From the NCBI GenBank assembly GCA_003989075.1, contig RXIX01000024.1, positions 1 to 35,713 of the forward strand: DNA of 35,713 nucleotides. The letters are read 5' to 3'. Position numbers and translations under genes: made by a program. Numbering within the stretch: the first letter of the stretch is position 1; every line of letters starts with the position of its first letter. Under the pieces are notes generated by a model. That model searched no databases, was not told the origin of the DNA, and was given only the letters and a program-made list of their open reading frames with translations. This DNA is from Candidatus Competibacteraceae bacterium. GTDB taxonomy: Bacteria > Pseudomonadota > Gammaproteobacteria > Competibacterales > Competibacteraceae. Of the stretch, positions 1 through 10,654 are shown piece by piece.

Positions 1-544
<544 letters not shown>

Positions 545-559
545 TCACCGCTGCATCAC

Positions 560-600
560 GCTTGCTTGACGATACGAATGGCCGGTGCTAGCTTGCTTGA
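560..600 (+). promoter_or_regulatory. Candidate sigma70 promoter with a 10-bp direct repeat
   Basis: The plus strand has TTGACG at 566-571 and TAGCTT at 589-594 with a 17-bp spacer, a plausible sigma70 promoter for the lipoprotein gene starting at 636. The decamer GCTTGCTTGA occurs twice, at 560-569 and 591-600, exactly 31 bp apart (about three helical turns), and overlaps both promoter hexamers. This would suit binding of a regulator on one DNA face. The function is inferred from position only. Confidence 0.35.
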
Positions 601-635
601 TAGTGACACTTTTCCTTCCAATCCCGATAGACGCA

Positions 636-977
636 ATGCAGCGGTTCCGCCGTCCTTTCAAGACCTTGCCCAAGCGGCTCCGATCTTCGTCGCTGGCTGT
701 TGCCTGCCTGGCGCTGGCCGCCTGTGCCAGCGCGCCCGTGCAGGAAATGAGCGATGCCCGGCAGGCCATTCATGTCGCCGAGCAAACCAGTATTGCGCCG
801 CCCGCCGCCGACACGCTGCAAAAGGCTCGCCAGCTGCTGCTGAAGGCGCAAAGCGAACTGGAAGCCGGCGCCTATGACAACGCCCGCCAGCATGCTCTTG
901 ACGCACGTGACCAGGCCATCCGCGCCCGTGAGCAGGCCAGCCCGCCCCTGCCGGCCAACGCCTCCGGTTCCCTCTGA
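636..977 (+). CDS. DUF4398-type lipoprotein
   Basis: Small predicted lipoprotein of 113 residues. A basic n-region (QRFRRPFKTLPKRLRSSS) is followed by a hydrophobic stretch and the lipobox LAAC, so the mature protein should begin with a lipidated cysteine followed by ASAP, probably in the outer membrane. The mature part is one alpha-helical segment rich in Ala, Gln, Arg and Glu (AADTLQKARQLLLKAQSELEAGAYDNARQHALDARDQA), as expected for DUF4398 proteins, which resemble tetratricopeptide helices. I chose the ATG at 636 over an in-frame start at 585 because it gives a compact signal peptide; no strong ribosome binding site is seen before either. It is followed by a thioredoxin-like gene on the same strand. 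The function is unknown. Confidence 0.7.
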   Translation: MQRFRRPFKTLPKRLRSSSLAVACLALAACASAPVQEMSDARQAIHVAEQTSIAPPAADTLQKARQLLLKAQSELEAGAYDNARQHALDARDQAIRAREQASPPLPANASGSL

Positions 978-1030
978 TCCATCGTTGCCCGAGCGGGTTC
1001 CGCCGGACCTCCGCGCAGGAGAACGCCTCC

Positions 1031-1543
1031 ATGTCGCCCCCCATCTTCCGCATGAATCCCGGTCGCATCGGTCTGCGTCCCGCATGGATACTGGCGCTGT
1101 TGCTGATCAGCCTGGGCGCCAGCGCGCGGCCACTGCATTTCACCCTGCCCGGCCTGAACGGACAGGCAGTGCAACTGGCGGATTTTCGCGGCCGCTGGGT
1201 GGTGGTTAACTTCTGGGCCAGCTGGTGTGCACCCTGCCTGCTGGAAATGCCTGAACTGCAGACCTTTCACGAGCAGCACGCTGACCGGGCGACGGTGATC
1301 GGCGTCAATTTCGAAAACCTGCCGGCCAGCGAATTGCGCCTGTTCACCGAGCGTCTGGGCGTAACGTTTCCCATCGCCCTCAGCATGGCCAAACCGGTGC
1401 CCGGCTTTGCCGTGCAGGGCTTGCCGACCACCTTCCTGATCGACCCAAGCGGTACGCTGGTCGATACCCATCTGGGCAGCATCAACGCGGCCATGCTGGC
1501 GGCACGCATCGCAGCGCCTGCGGCAGCGCGGTCTACGCCATGA
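1031..1543 (+). CDS. TlpA/ResA-like periplasmic thioredoxin
   Basis: Predicted membrane-anchored or secreted thiol-disulfide oxidoreductase of 170 residues. Residues 18-32 form the hydrophobic core of a signal peptide or anchor. The thioredoxin fold follows, with the redox motif WCAPC (Cys66, Cys69) and the cis-proline loop GLPTT. This is the TlpA/ResA/DsbE pattern, proteins that reduce disulfides in the periplasm, for example in cytochrome c or cuproprotein maturation. No cytochrome maturation gene is adjacent, so the substrate cannot be inferred. The stop codon overlaps the start of the acylphosphatase gene (ATGA), indicating coupled translation. An in-frame ATG at codon 8 is an alternative start. 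Confidence 0.85.
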   Translation: MSPPIFRMNPGRIGLRPAWILALLLISLGASARPLHFTLPGLNGQAVQLADFRGRWVVVNFWASWCAPCLLEMPELQTFHEQHADRATVIGVNFENLPASELRLFTERLGVTFPIALSMAKPVPGFAVQGLPTTFLIDPSGTLVDTHLGSINAAMLAARIAAPAAARSTP

Positions 1544-1812
1544 GCATCCTGTGCCTGCGCTGCCAGGTCAGCGGCCGCGTGCAGGGCGTCGGCTTTCGCT
1601 ACGCCACCGCCGAGCACGCCCAGATGCTGGGCCTGAGCGGTTATGTGCGCAACCTGCCGGATCGACGAGTCGAGGTGCTCGCCTGCGGCGAGGAACGCGC
1701 CGTGCTCGCCCTGCGCAACTGGCTCTGGCAGGGTCCGCCACTGGCTCAGGTCAGCGCCGTTGACTGCGAAAAATGCCCACCGCATACCCAGTCCGGCTTC
1801 CGGATCATATGA
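1540..1812 (+). CDS. acyP: Acylphosphatase
   Basis: Small cytoplasmic enzyme of 90 residues that hydrolyses acylphosphates such as acetyl phosphate or carbamoyl phosphate. The signature GRVQGVGFR is at residues 12-20, with catalytic Arg20; the second catalytic residue is Asn38 in GYVRN. Length is normal for the family. It overlaps the TlpA-like gene by 4 nt. Two extra cysteines near the N-terminus (Cys5, Cys8) and two near the C-terminus are unusual but probably incidental. The gene ends 279 bp before the convergent proS end. Confidence 0.93.
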   Translation: MSILCLRCQVSGRVQGVGFRYATAEHAQMLGLSGYVRNLPDRRVEVLACGEERAVLALRNWLWQGPPLAQVSAVDCEKCPPHTQSGFRII

Positions 1813-2091
1813 CCATTATCCCGGCCGGACATGGACCCGGCCACCCAGGGGCTTGACTTATCCACAGGCTTATGCAGTGCCATTCTCTGGTGCGCGCCGT
1901 GCTCCGTTTCGCCGCAAAATCTTCGCCAAATTCCGCAATTTAAACGCAAGCACCTGAAATAGAACACAAAAAACCGATGATCAAAAAGTCATCAAATTGT
2001 CATTATGTGAGCGAGGACGCACAGTTACCCGCTGCGCACCAAAGTTATCCACAGAGTTATCCACAGGTTCTGTGGATAACTTTTGCCGCGC
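1813..2091. other. AT-rich intergenic region with four perfect DnaA boxes
   Basis: This gap separates the convergent ends of acyP and proS, so it should not need a promoter. Perfect DnaA boxes TTATCCACA lie at 1858-1866, 2045-2053 and 2057-2065, and an inverted one (TGTGGATAA) at 2071-2079. The stretch from about 1915 to 2010 between them is strongly AT-rich compared with its surroundings. Closely packed DnaA boxes beside an AT-rich unwinding-like segment are the known ingredients of oriC, and also of DnaA-titration or reactivation sites. No dnaA, dnaN, mnmG or rpmH gene is in the window, and flanking genes point towards the region rather than away from it, which does not favour oriC. No ORF is supported here. 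Confidence 0.6.
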
Positions 2092-3840
2092 TCAGTCCGC
2101 CGCGCCCCGCTCCGGATCACACGCGGCGCGCTCTGCGGCAAGCCGGGCACCCAGCCAGTCGGGCAACGCATCCCAGGCCACCATCTGACTTTCCGCATCG
2201 CGCCGGCCGCGATACTCGACCTGCCCGACAGTCAGATTGCGTTCGCTGACCACCACCCGATGCGGAATGCCGATCAGTTCCATATCGGCGAACATCACGC
2301 CGGGACGGGCATCGCGATCATCCAGCAGCACCTCGATGCCCGCCGCCAGCAGAGTTTGATACAGGGTCTCGGTGGCCTCGCGCACCGCTGCCGAACGGCC
2401 ACTGCCAATCGGCAGCAGCGCCACCTGGAATGGCGCCATCGCCGCCGGCCAGATGATGCCGCGCGGGTCGTGATTCTGCTCGATGGCTGCCGCCACCACC
2501 CGCGATACGCCGATGCCATAGCAGCCCATGGTCACGACGCCCGTCTGGCCGTTTTCCTTGAGCACCTCGGCCTGCAGCGCAGCGCTGTACTTGGTGCCGA
2601 GCTGGAAGATATGGCCGACTTCGATGCCGCGGGCGATGGCCAGCGTGCCACAGCCGTCGGGGCTGGGATCTCCGTCCACCACGCTGCGGATATCGGCAAA
2701 CTGCGGCTCGGGGCAATCGCGACCGAAATTGACTCCGGTCAGATGCCAGTCATCCTGATTGGCGCCGGTGACGAAATCGGCCATGTTCGCCACCGCACGA
2801 TCGGCAATCACTGTGCCGCTGAAGCCAACCGCACCGAGTGAACCGGGGCTGGCGCCAAAGGCGACGCGGATCGCCTCGGGACTGGCAAATACCAGCGGTG
2901 CTTTCACCTGCGGCAGTTTCTCGGCCTTGATCGGATTGACTTCATGATCGCCGCGCACCAGCAGCAGCACCGGCTGCTCATCCTCACCCTCGACCACGAC
3001 TGCCTTGACCGTGCGCGTGGCGGGAATGCGCAGGAAGTCACACAGCTCAGCAATGGTCTTGATCGCCGGCGTGTGCACCCGCTGCAGCGCCTCTGCCGGG
3101 GCCGGTCGCTCGCCAGCGGGCGCGACCGCCTCGGCCAGTTCGACATTGGCCGCATAGTTACTGCCATCGGCAAAGGCGATCGCATCCTCGCCGGACTCGG
3201 CCAGCACATGGAACTCATGAGACAGCGCGCCGCCGATGCTGCCGGTATCGGCCAGGACCGCGCGAAATTTCAAGCCCAGCCGGCTGAAAATGCGCGAATA
3301 GGCCTGGTACATGGTGTCGTAGGTGTCCTGCAGCGAGGCGGCATCAAGGTGGAAGGAATAGGCATCCTTCATCACGAATTCACGCGCCCGCATCACGCCA
3401 AAGCGCGGCCGCACTTCATCACGGAACTTGGTCTGGATCTGGTAGTAATTCACCGGCAACTGCTTGTAGCTCTTGACTTCGCGCCGGAACAGATCGGTGA
3501 TCACTTCCTCGTGGGTCGGGCCAAAGCAGAAGTCGCGATCATGGCGATCCTTAATGCGCAGCAGTTCTGGGCCGTATTTCTGCCAGCGGCCGGATTCCTG
3601 CCACAGCTCGGCGGGCTGCACCGCCGGCATGAACAGCTCCAGGGCGCCGGCGCGGTTCATCTCCTCGCGCACGACAGCCTCGACCCGGCGCAGCACGCGC
3701 AGACCCAGCGGCAGCCAGGTATAAACGCCAGCGGCGAGCTTGCGGATCAGCCCGGCGCGCAGCATGAGCTGGTGACTGACAATCTCGGCATCGGCCGGGG
3801 TTTCCTTAACGGTGAAGAGCGGAAAGCGGGATACGCGCAT
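2092..3840 (-). CDS. proS: Prolyl-tRNA synthetase
   Basis: Class II aminoacyl-tRNA synthetase of 582 residues, bacterial type, which charges tRNA-Pro with proline in the cytoplasm. The N-terminal segment [20 protein letters not shown], motif 2 region [21 protein letters not shown] and the motif 3 glycine-rich stretch GCYGIGVSR are all present. Between motifs 2 and 3 (roughly residues 225-390) sits the YbaK-like editing insertion that hydrolyses mischarged Ala-tRNA-Pro. The anticodon-binding domain forms the C-terminal ~130 residues. Length and start match the family; upstream only a weak AAGG is visible. It is transcribed away from a DUF4124 gene on the same strand 86 bp upstream. Confidence 0.96.
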   Translation of the reverse strand: MRVSRFPLFTVKETPADAEIVSHQLMLRAGLIRKLAAGVYTWLPLGLRVLRRVEAVVREEMNRAGALELFMPAVQPAELWQESGRWQKYGPELLRIKDRHDRDFCFGPTHEEVITDLFRREVKSYKQLPVNYYQIQTKFRDEVRPRFGVMRAREFVMKDAYSFHLDAASLQDTYDTMYQAYSRIFSRLGLKFRAVLADTGSIGGALSHEFHVLAESGEDAIAFADGSNYAANVELAEAVAPAGERPAPAEALQRVHTPAIKTIAELCDFLRIPATRTVKAVVVEGEDEQPVLLLVRGDHEVNPIKAEKLPQVKAPLVFASPEAIRVAFGASPGSLGAVGFSGTVIADRAVANMADFVTGANQDDWHLTGVNFGRDCPEPQFADIRSVVDGDPSPDGCGTLAIARGIEVGHIFQLGTKYSAALQAEVLKENGQTGVVTMGCYGIGVSRVVAAAIEQNHDPRGIIWPAAMAPFQVALLPIGSGRSAAVREATETLYQTLLAAGIEVLLDDRDARPGVMFADMELIGIPHRVVVSERNLTVGQVEYRGRRDAESQMVAWDALPDWLGARLAAERAACDPERGAAD

Positions 3841-3926
3841 GGACAGGGCCTTGAATCAGGATCGCGGGGTGGCGGGGTTTACTGGGGCGCGGGCGGCATG
3901 GCCGGCCACGGCTGGGCATAACGGCA

Positions 3927-4391
3927 TCAGGGATTGCAGAAATAGTCCTGGTCCTTGCGCGCCTTCTGCAGTTCCTGGGCGCGCTGCTCATCGCTGATAG
4001 TCACCTTCTTGCCCTCGGCATCGGTCTTGACTACTGGGCGCTCGCTTTGCAGCACGTCAACGTTCTTGCGCGCGATTTCGCAATTTTTGGCGCGGGCGGC
4101 CTCGGCATCCTGCTGGGCCTTTTCCTGCTGGGCTTTTTGCGCCGCCTCATCCTCGGCCAGCTTGCGGGCCAGGGCTTCCTGATCGGGCGCCGGAGCCTGG
4201 GGGACGCCGGCATCGCCAGCCGCGCCACCGCCCTTGCGCACGGTCTCATAAGGGGTACCCGCCGGCGGCGGCAGCTCGGAATATTGAACCTTGCCGACGC
4301 TATCGGTCCATTTGTAGACGAACTGTTCAGCATGAGCCGTCAGGGTGCAAAGACCCACCAGCAGCAGGCTCGGCAGGATGGATGTCCGCAT
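3927..4391 (-). CDS. DUF4124-domain secreted protein
   Basis: Predicted periplasmic protein of 154 residues. An N-terminal signal peptide (MRTSILPSLLLVGLCTLTAHA) is followed at once by the DUF4124 signature EQFVYKWTDSVGKVQYSELPP, a short beta domain found at the start of many proteobacterial envelope proteins. The rest is Ala/Gln/Glu/Lys-rich and probably forms a coiled coil (EALARKLAEDEAAQKAQQEKAQQDAEAARAK is its core), ending with one cysteine in DYFCNP; another Cys lies in KNCEIARK. I chose the ATG at 4391 because it gives a clean signal peptide with GGGAGA upstream; the same frame stays open far upstream but without coding features. No function is known. Confidence 0.8.
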   Translation of the reverse strand: MRTSILPSLLLVGLCTLTAHAEQFVYKWTDSVGKVQYSELPPPAGTPYETVRKGGGAAGDAGVPQAPAPDQEALARKLAEDEAAQKAQQEKAQQDAEAARAKNCEIARKNVDVLQSERPVVKTDAEGKKVTISDEQRAQELQKARKDQDYFCNP

Positions 4392-4691
4392 AGTCAGGTC
4401 TCCCGATGACCGGCGCCGGGACGCACGTTCCCGCCGCTGGGGATTTCGCTGGAAATGAAAGTTCTGTAGTATAACCGGTCCGCAAGACTCGCGCCCAGCG
4501 CGTACCGGCGGCTTGCATGGCGGGTTGCGCCCGCCGGGTGCTACCCCTGCCACGCGGCGGTTACCCCGTCCTGTCGTGGCCCCGGCATTGCCACCTCTCC
4601 GGACCTGGCCCTGTTCCGCCCGTACATTGGTGAGTGTTCTTGTTCCGTTGTCCCTGTCCATACCCCCGTAATGCCATGAGGAAAACACACC
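4392..4691. promoter_or_regulatory. Divergent intergenic region upstream of ilvB
   Basis: These 300 bp separate the divergent DUF4124 and ilvB starts and must contain both promoters. A TAGTATAAC stretch near 4468-4476 gives possible -10 hexamers on both strands, but no good -35 at 17 bp is seen. A short ORF starting at 4516 has no run of Ile, Val or Leu codons and no attenuator hairpin with a T-tract follows, so I see no classical ilv leader peptide. The ilvB ribosome binding site GAGG lies about 10 nt before its GTG. Confidence 0.3.
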
Positions 4692-6437
4692 GTGGAACCT
4701 ATCACTGGTGCTGAAATTCTGGTCCGCTGCCTGAAGGAAGAAGGCGTCGAGCACATCTTCGGTTATCCGGGTGGCTCGGTGCTGCATATCTACGACGCCC
4801 TGTATGCCCAGGAGGATGTCCAGCACATCCTGGTGCGCCATGAACAGGCCGCCACCCATGCCGCCGACGGCTATGCCCGCGCCAGCGGCAAGCCCGGCGT
4901 GGTGCTGGTCACCTCCGGCCCGGGCGTCACCAACGCAGTCACCGGCATCGCCACTGCCTACATGGACTCGATCCCGATGGTGATTTTTTCCGGTCAGGTG
5001 CCCACTGCCCTGATCGGCAACGACGCCTTCCAGGAAGTGGACACGGTCGGCATCACCCGGCCCTGCGTCAAGCACAATTTCCTGGTCAAGGATGTGCGCC
5101 AGCTGGCCGAGACCGTGAAGAAAGCCTTCTTCATCGCCACCACCGGCCGCCCCGGTCCCGTGCTGGTTGACCTCCCCAAGGACGTCACCATCAGCAAGAC
5201 CGAGTATCACTACCCGAAAAAAATCAAGCTGCGTTCCTACAGCCCGACGGTGCGCGGCCACGCCGGCCAGATCCGCAAGGCGGTCGACCTGATCCTGTCA
5301 GCGAAGCGGCCGATGATCTACACCGGCGGCGGCGTGGTTCTCAGCGAAGGGTCCACGGAACTGGTCGAACTGACCCAGCTGCTCGGCTACCCGATCACCA
5401 ACACACTGATGGGTCTGGGCGCCTATCCAGCCACTGACCGGCAGTTTGTCGGCATGCTCGGCATGCACGGTACCTACGAAGCCAACATGGCCATGCACGA
5501 CTGCGACGTGCTGATCGCCATTGGCGCACGCTTTGACGACCGCGTCACCGGCAAGCTGGAAAAATTCTGCCCGACCGCGCGCATTGTCCATATCGACATC
5601 GACCCGTCCTCGATCTCCAAGAACGTGCGCGTCGACATTCCCATTGTCGGCTCGGTGCCGCATGTACTGCGCTCGATGATCAACGTCATCCGCGACGAGA
5701 AGCTGCGCCCGGACGCTGAAGCGCTAGCGCTGTGGTGGCGGCAGATCGAGCAGTGGCGCGGCATGGAATCCCTGCGCTACCGCAACAGCGACGCAGTGAT
5801 CAAGCCGCAGTTCGTGATCGAGCAGTTGTACAAGGTCACCGCCGGCCAGGCGATCATCACCTCCGACGTGGGCCAGCACCAGATGTGGGCGGCGCAGTAC
5901 TACCTGTTCGACCGGCCGCGGCAGTGGATCAACTCCGGCGGCCTGGGCACCATGGGCTTTGGCCTGCCCGCGGCGATGGGTGCCAAGCTGGCCATGCCCG
6001 ATCAGGACGTGGCCTGCGTCACCGGTGATGGCAGCATCCAGATGATGCTGCAGGAACTGTCGACCATGAAGCAGTACTGCACGCCGGTCAAAATCGTCAA
6101 CCTGAACAACGGCTATCTGGGCATGGTCCGGCAGTGGCAGGAGTTCTTCTATCAGAAGCGCTACTCCATGACCTATTTCGAAGCGCTGCCCAATTTTGTC
6201 ATGCTCGCCGAAGCCTACGGCCATGTCGGCATGCGCATCGAGAAGCCGGGCGACGTGGAAGGCGCGCTGCGCGAAGCCTTCGCCATGAAGGACCGCACCG
6301 TGTTCCTCGACTTCATCACCGACCCCAGCGAGAACGTGTTCCCGATGATCCCCTCCGGCGGTGGCCAGAACGAAATGCTCCTGGCCGAGCGCGACGAGAT
6401 GGTTTCGACCCACGAAGAAGGCATGGTGCTGGTGTGA
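4692..6437 (+). CDS. ilvB: Acetolactate synthase large (catalytic) subunit
   Basis: Thiamine-diphosphate enzyme of 581 residues that condenses pyruvate with pyruvate or 2-ketobutyrate, the first common step of valine, leucine and isoleucine synthesis. The N-terminal domain has the catalytic glutamate in RHEQAATHAADGYARA and FGYPGG near residue 25. The C-terminal TPP-binding domain has GDGSIQMMLQEL followed by the metal-binding LNNGYLGMVRQWQ. Length matches IlvB/IlvI (about 575). The start is GTG, with GAGG 10 nt upstream. Its 3' end overlaps the small-subunit gene by 4 nt, so the two subunits are translationally coupled. It could equally be named ilvI; the small subunit downstream is of IlvH type. 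Confidence 0.96.
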   Translation: MEPITGAEILVRCLKEEGVEHIFGYPGGSVLHIYDALYAQEDVQHILVRHEQAATHAADGYARASGKPGVVLVTSGPGVTNAVTGIATAYMDSIPMVIFSGQVPTALIGNDAFQEVDTVGITRPCVKHNFLVKDVRQLAETVKKAFFIATTGRPGPVLVDLPKDVTISKTEYHYPKKIKLRSYSPTVRGHAGQIRKAVDLILSAKRPMIYTGGGVVLSEGSTELVELTQLLGYPITNTLMGLGAYPATDRQFVGMLGMHGTYEANMAMHDCDVLIAIGARFDDRVTGKLEKFCPTARIVHIDIDPSSISKNVRVDIPIVGSVPHVLRSMINVIRDEKLRPDAEALALWWRQIEQWRGMESLRYRNSDAVIKPQFVIEQLYKVTAGQAIITSDVGQHQMWAAQYYLFDRPRQWINSGGLGTMGFGLPAAMGAKLAMPDQDVACVTGDGSIQMMLQELSTMKQYCTPVKIVNLNNGYLGMVRQWQEFFYQKRYSMTYFEALPNFVMLAEAYGHVGMRIEKPGDVEGALREAFAMKDRTVFLDFITDPSENVFPMIPSGGGQNEMLLAERDEMVSTHEEGMVLV

Positions 6438-6940
6438 ACAACAACAATCGTCACCTGATTTCAATCCTGATGGAGAACGAGTCCGGCGCCCTGTCGCGGG
6501 TCGCCAACCTGTTCTCGGCGCGTGGCTACAACATCGAGAGCCTCACGGTCGCTCCGACCGATGATCCGACTCTGTCGCGCCTGACCCTGGTCACCAGCGG
6601 CAACGAGCAGATCATCGAGCAGATCGTCAAGCAGCTCAACAAGCTGATCGACGTGGTCAAGCTGATCGACCTGACCGAGACCGACGCCATCGAACGCGAA
6701 CTGATGCTGGTCAAGACCAAGGCGGTCGGCGGCGAGCAGCGCGCCGAGATGAAGCGTCTCGCGGAAATCTTCGACGGCCACATTCTGGATGTCACCGACT
6801 CGACCTATACCATCGAGCTGACCGGGCGCGGCCAGAAGCTGGACAACTTCCTGCGCGCGGTCGAGAAGGATGCCATCCTTGAAGTGGTGCGCTCCGGCGC
6901 GACCGGTATCGCCCGCGGGCAGAAGGCACTGCACGCCTGA
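6434..6940 (+). CDS. ilvH: Acetolactate synthase small (regulatory) subunit
   Basis: Regulatory subunit of 168 residues that activates the large subunit and makes it sensitive to valine feedback. The N-terminal ACT domain is clear (HLISILMENESGALSRVANL, then ARGYNIESLTVAPT), including the Asn and Gly residues around the valine site; the C-terminal half (EIFDGHILDVTDSTYTIELTG) is the usual second domain. The start is the GTG at 6434, inside the last codons of ilvB (overlap GTGA); upstream extension in this frame is shadow coding of ilvB. E. coli IlvH is 163 residues. A hairpin terminator follows, so part of the transcription may stop before ilvC. Confidence 0.95.
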   Translation: MNNNNRHLISILMENESGALSRVANLFSARGYNIESLTVAPTDDPTLSRLTLVTSGNEQIIEQIVKQLNKLIDVVKLIDLTETDAIERELMLVKTKAVGGEQRAEMKRLAEIFDGHILDVTDSTYTIELTGRGQKLDNFLRAVEKDAILEVVRSGATGIARGQKALHA

Positions 6941-8035
<1,095 letters not shown>

Positions 8036-8050
8036 GGCAGTGCTCCCAGA

Positions 8051-8091
8051 GGCAGGGCACAGCGCGTAACAACGCGGGTGTCCTGCCTTTT
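8051..8091 (+). terminator. Intrinsic terminator after ilvC
   Basis: GGCAGGGCAC at 8051-8060 pairs with GTGTCCTGCC at 8078-8087 (one G-U), with an inner GCGCG/CGCG extension and a TTTT tail at 8088-8091. It lies just after the ilvC stop and just before the pssA start. Confidence 0.7.
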
Positions 8092-8098
8092 GCGTTCG

Positions 8099-8902
8099 AT
8101 GGCGAATCCCATGACTCCAGACACCCCCGAAGTCCGCCGCCCCCGCGGCATCTATCTGCTGCCCAATCTCTTCACCACCGCAGCCCTGTTCTGCGGTTTC
8201 TACGCCATTATTGCCGCGCTGCATAACCGCTTCGAGCCTGCGGCGATCGCCGTATTCGTGGCCATGGTTCTGGATGGTCTGGACGGTCGGGTCGCGCGAC
8301 TGACCCACACCGAGAGCGAATTTGGCGCCCAGTACGACAGCCTGGCCGATCTGGTGTCCTTTGGTTTGGCGCCGGCGCTGATCATGTATGAATGGGCGCT
8401 CGGTACCATGGCCACGATGGGACCATTCCTGTCCAAGATTGGCTGGCTGGCGGCGTTTTTCTACACGGTGATGGCGGCGCTGCGCCTGGCGCGTTTCAAC
8501 GTCCAGCTCGGCCACACCGACAAGCGCTATTTCATCGGGCTGCCCAGCCCTTCGGCGGCGGCCATTGTCGCCGGCATGATCTGGTTCTGCAGCGATCTGG
8601 GGCTGAGCGGCAACGAGGTGCTTGGACCGGCGCTGCTGGTCACCGTTGGCGCCGGGGCGCTGATGTTCAGCAACATTCTCTATCTGAGTTTCAAACAGGT
8701 GGATCTGCGTGGGCCAGTGCCCTTCGTAGCGGCGCTGCTGGTGGTGCTGCTATTCGTGCTGACTTCGATGGATCCGCCCAAGGTGTTGTTTGGCGGCTTC
8801 CTGATCTATGGCCTGTCCGGACCGCTGCTGTTCCTGGTACGGCTGCGCCAGCGCGTCCGCCGCCGCAACCAGATCCCGGGTGAGCCGCCCGAATCCCACT
8901 GA
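8099..8902 (+). CDS. pssA: CDP-diacylglycerol-serine O-phosphatidyltransferase
   Basis: Integral membrane enzyme of 267 residues that makes phosphatidylserine from CDP-diacylglycerol and serine, the precursor of phosphatidylethanolamine. The CDP-alcohol phosphatidyltransferase signature D-G-x2-A-R-x8-G-x3-D-x3-D is recognisable as DGLDGRVARLTHTESEFG followed by AQYDSLAD. The family start RRPRGIYLLPNLFTTAALFCGF is present and several hydrophobic helices follow. The start is uncertain: GTG at 8078 falls inside the preceding terminator stem, ATG at 8099 is my choice and ATG at 8111 is possible; none has a strong ribosome binding site. A pssA between ilvC and leuA is a known arrangement in Proteobacteria. 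Confidence 0.92.
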   Translation: MANPMTPDTPEVRRPRGIYLLPNLFTTAALFCGFYAIIAALHNRFEPAAIAVFVAMVLDGLDGRVARLTHTESEFGAQYDSLADLVSFGLAPALIMYEWALGTMATMGPFLSKIGWLAAFFYTVMAALRLARFNVQLGHTDKRYFIGLPSPSAAAIVAGMIWFCSDLGLSGNEVLGPALLVTVGAGALMFSNILYLSFKQVDLRGPVPFVAALLVVLLFVLTSMDPPKVLFGGFLIYGLSGPLLFLVRLRQRVRRRNQIPGEPPESH

Positions 8903-9103
8903 CACCGCACCCCGTCCCAGGATTGACCGCATGGGGCAGCACCGATCCGTTGCCACGACCATCCTGCCAATGCTCCGTCATCCTGATGGAGCATGTGCAT
9001 GTGTGGGCTGAAAAAGTTACTAAAATACTCATAATCAAGCACTGTGGTCCGCCGGCATTGCCGCGCGCTGGCATGATGCCCGCACCCCTCGGAGATTATC
9101 TGC
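8903..9103 (+). promoter_or_regulatory. leuA upstream region with a small hairpin
   Basis: The gap before leuA contains a perfect 7-bp stem, ATGCTCC at 8970-8976 with GGAGCAT at 8988-8994, but no T-tract after it. An AT-rich patch at about 9009-9037 (AAAGTTACTAAAATACTCAT) could hold the leuA promoter -10, without a clear -35. No leucine-rich leader peptide is visible. Confidence 0.3.
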
Positions 9104-10639
9104 ATGAACCAGTTGATCATTTTTGATACCACGCTGCGCGACGGCGAACAAAGCCCGGGCGCATCGATGACCCGGGAAGAAAAGGTCCGCATCGCCAAGA
9201 TGCTGGAACGGATGCGGGTGGACGTGATCGAGGCTGGCTTTCCCATCGCCAGCCCGGGCGATTTCGACGCGGTGCAGGCCGTGGCGCGGGCGGTCAAGGA
9301 TAGCCGGGTGTGCGGACTGGCACGCGCCGCCGACGCCGATATCGACCGCGCCGGTGAAGCACTCAAGGATGCCGCTGCCGGGCGCATCCACACGTTTATC
9401 GCCACCTCGCCCATCCACATGCAGATGAAGCTGCGCATGGAACCGGATCAGGTGGTGGAACGGGCGGTTGAAGCTGTGCGACGTGCCCGGCGCTGGACCG
9501 ATGATGTGGAATTCTCCGCTGAAGACGCTGGGCGTTCCGAGATCGACTTTCTGTGCCGGATCACTGAAGCGGTGATCAAGGCCGGCGCACGCACCATCAA
9601 CATCCCCGACACAGTCGGCTACAACGTCCCCGAGCAGTTTGCCCAGACCATCCGCAGCCTGATTGAGCGGGTGCCCAATGCCGATCAGGCCATTTTCTCG
9701 GTGCATTGCCATAACGATCTGGGTCTGGCGGTTGCCAACTCGCTAGCGGCGGTGCTGGCGGGCGCGCGGCAGGTGGAATGCACCATCAACGGTCTCGGCG
9801 AGCGCGCCGGCAATGCCTCGCTGGAGGAAATCGTCATGGCGGTGCGCACCCGTCGCGACGTCTTCCAGCTTGAAACCGGCATCGACACCACCCAGATCGT
9901 ACCGGCCTCGCGCCTGGTGGCCAACATTACCGGCTTTCCGGTGCAACCCAACAAGGCCATCGTTGGCGCCAATGCCTTCGCCCACGAATCCGGCATCCAT
10001 CAGGATGGCGTGCTCAAGCACCGCGAAACCTATGAAATCATGCGCGCCGAGGATGTCGGCTGGAGCACCAACCGCATGGTGCTGGGCAAGCATTCCGGCC
10101 GCAATGCCTTCCGCACCCGTCTGGAACAGCTCGGTGCCAGCTTCGCTACCGAAGAGGAGTTGAACGCTGCCTTTGCCCGCTTCAAGGATCTGGCCGACAA
10201 GAAGCACGAGGTCTATGACGAGGATCTGCAGGCGCTGGTCACCGATGCCTATCTGGCGGCGGAAAATGAGCGGGTCAAGCTGCTGTATCTACGGGTCTGC
10301 TCGGAAACCGGCGAGACGCCCAACGCCGAGGTGGCCCTGCTGGTCGATGGTGAGGAGCACCGCGTCGCCGCCAGCGGCGGTGGCCCGGTGGACGCGGCGT
10401 TCAAGGCCATCGAGAGCCTGTTGCAGACCCGCACCGACCTGCTGCTGTACTCAGTGAACAACATCACCAGTGGTACCGACTCGCAGGGCGAAGTCACGGT
10501 GCGCGTGGCCAAGGATGGGCGCATCTTCAACGGTCAGGGCGCCGATACCGATATCGTTATTGCCTCGGCCAAGGCCTATGTCAACGCGCTGAACAAGGTG
10601 CTGCAACCCAGCGAGCGGGCGCACCCGCAACTGCTGTAG
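9104..10639 (+). CDS. leuA: 2-isopropylmalate synthase
   Basis: First committed enzyme of leucine synthesis, condensing acetyl-CoA with 2-ketoisovalerate; 511 residues, normal for the LeuA type 1 family. The N-terminal TIM barrel opens with [16 protein letters not shown], which holds the Arg-Asp pair of the active site, and has the metal ligands HCHNDLG and the signature [17 protein letters not shown]. The C-terminal ~120 residues (from about 390) form the regulatory domain that binds leucine; the [12 protein letters not shown] stretch belongs there. A GGAG lies 10-12 nt before the ATG. It is close to a downstream uracil-DNA glycosylase gene (15 bp). Confidence 0.97.
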   Translation: MNQLIIFDTTLRDGEQSPGASMTREEKVRIAKMLERMRVDVIEAGFPIASPGDFDAVQAVARAVKDSRVCGLARAADADIDRAGEALKDAAAGRIHTFIATSPIHMQMKLRMEPDQVVERAVEAVRRARRWTDDVEFSAEDAGRSEIDFLCRITEAVIKAGARTINIPDTVGYNVPEQFAQTIRSLIERVPNADQAIFSVHCHNDLGLAVANSLAAVLAGARQVECTINGLGERAGNASLEEIVMAVRTRRDVFQLETGIDTTQIVPASRLVANITGFPVQPNKAIVGANAFAHESGIHQDGVLKHRETYEIMRAEDVGWSTNRMVLGKHSGRNAFRTRLEQLGASFATEEELNAAFARFKDLADKKHEVYDEDLQALVTDAYLAAENERVKLLYLRVCSETGETPNAEVALLVDGEEHRVAASGGGPVDAAFKAIESLLQTRTDLLLYSVNNITSGTDSQGEVTVRVAKDGRIFNGQGADTDIVIASAKAYVNALNKVLQPSERAHPQLL

Positions 10640-10654
10640 GCACGACCAGGGCAC

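Noticed and set aside
1813-2091. Firm call of oriC
   Set aside because: DnaA boxes alone are not enough: usual origin-neighbour genes are absent from the window and the flanking genes converge on the site.
2944-3921. Long plus-strand open frame opposite proS
   Set aside because: It is the complement of a conserved synthetase gene; such antisense frames are common in GC-rich DNA.
4516-4632. Possible leader peptide upstream of ilvB
   Set aside because: The frame has no cluster of Ile, Val or Leu codons, no good ribosome binding site and no attenuator hairpin with a T-tract before ilvB.
4392-5261. Upstream extension of the DUF4124 frame on the minus strand
   Set aside because: It is antisense to ilvB, and a clear start with signal peptide and ribosome binding site lies at 4391.
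8970-9015. Possible leucine leader/attenuator upstream of leuA
   Set aside because: The hairpin is only 7 bp without a T-tract, and the short frame over it contains no leucine run.
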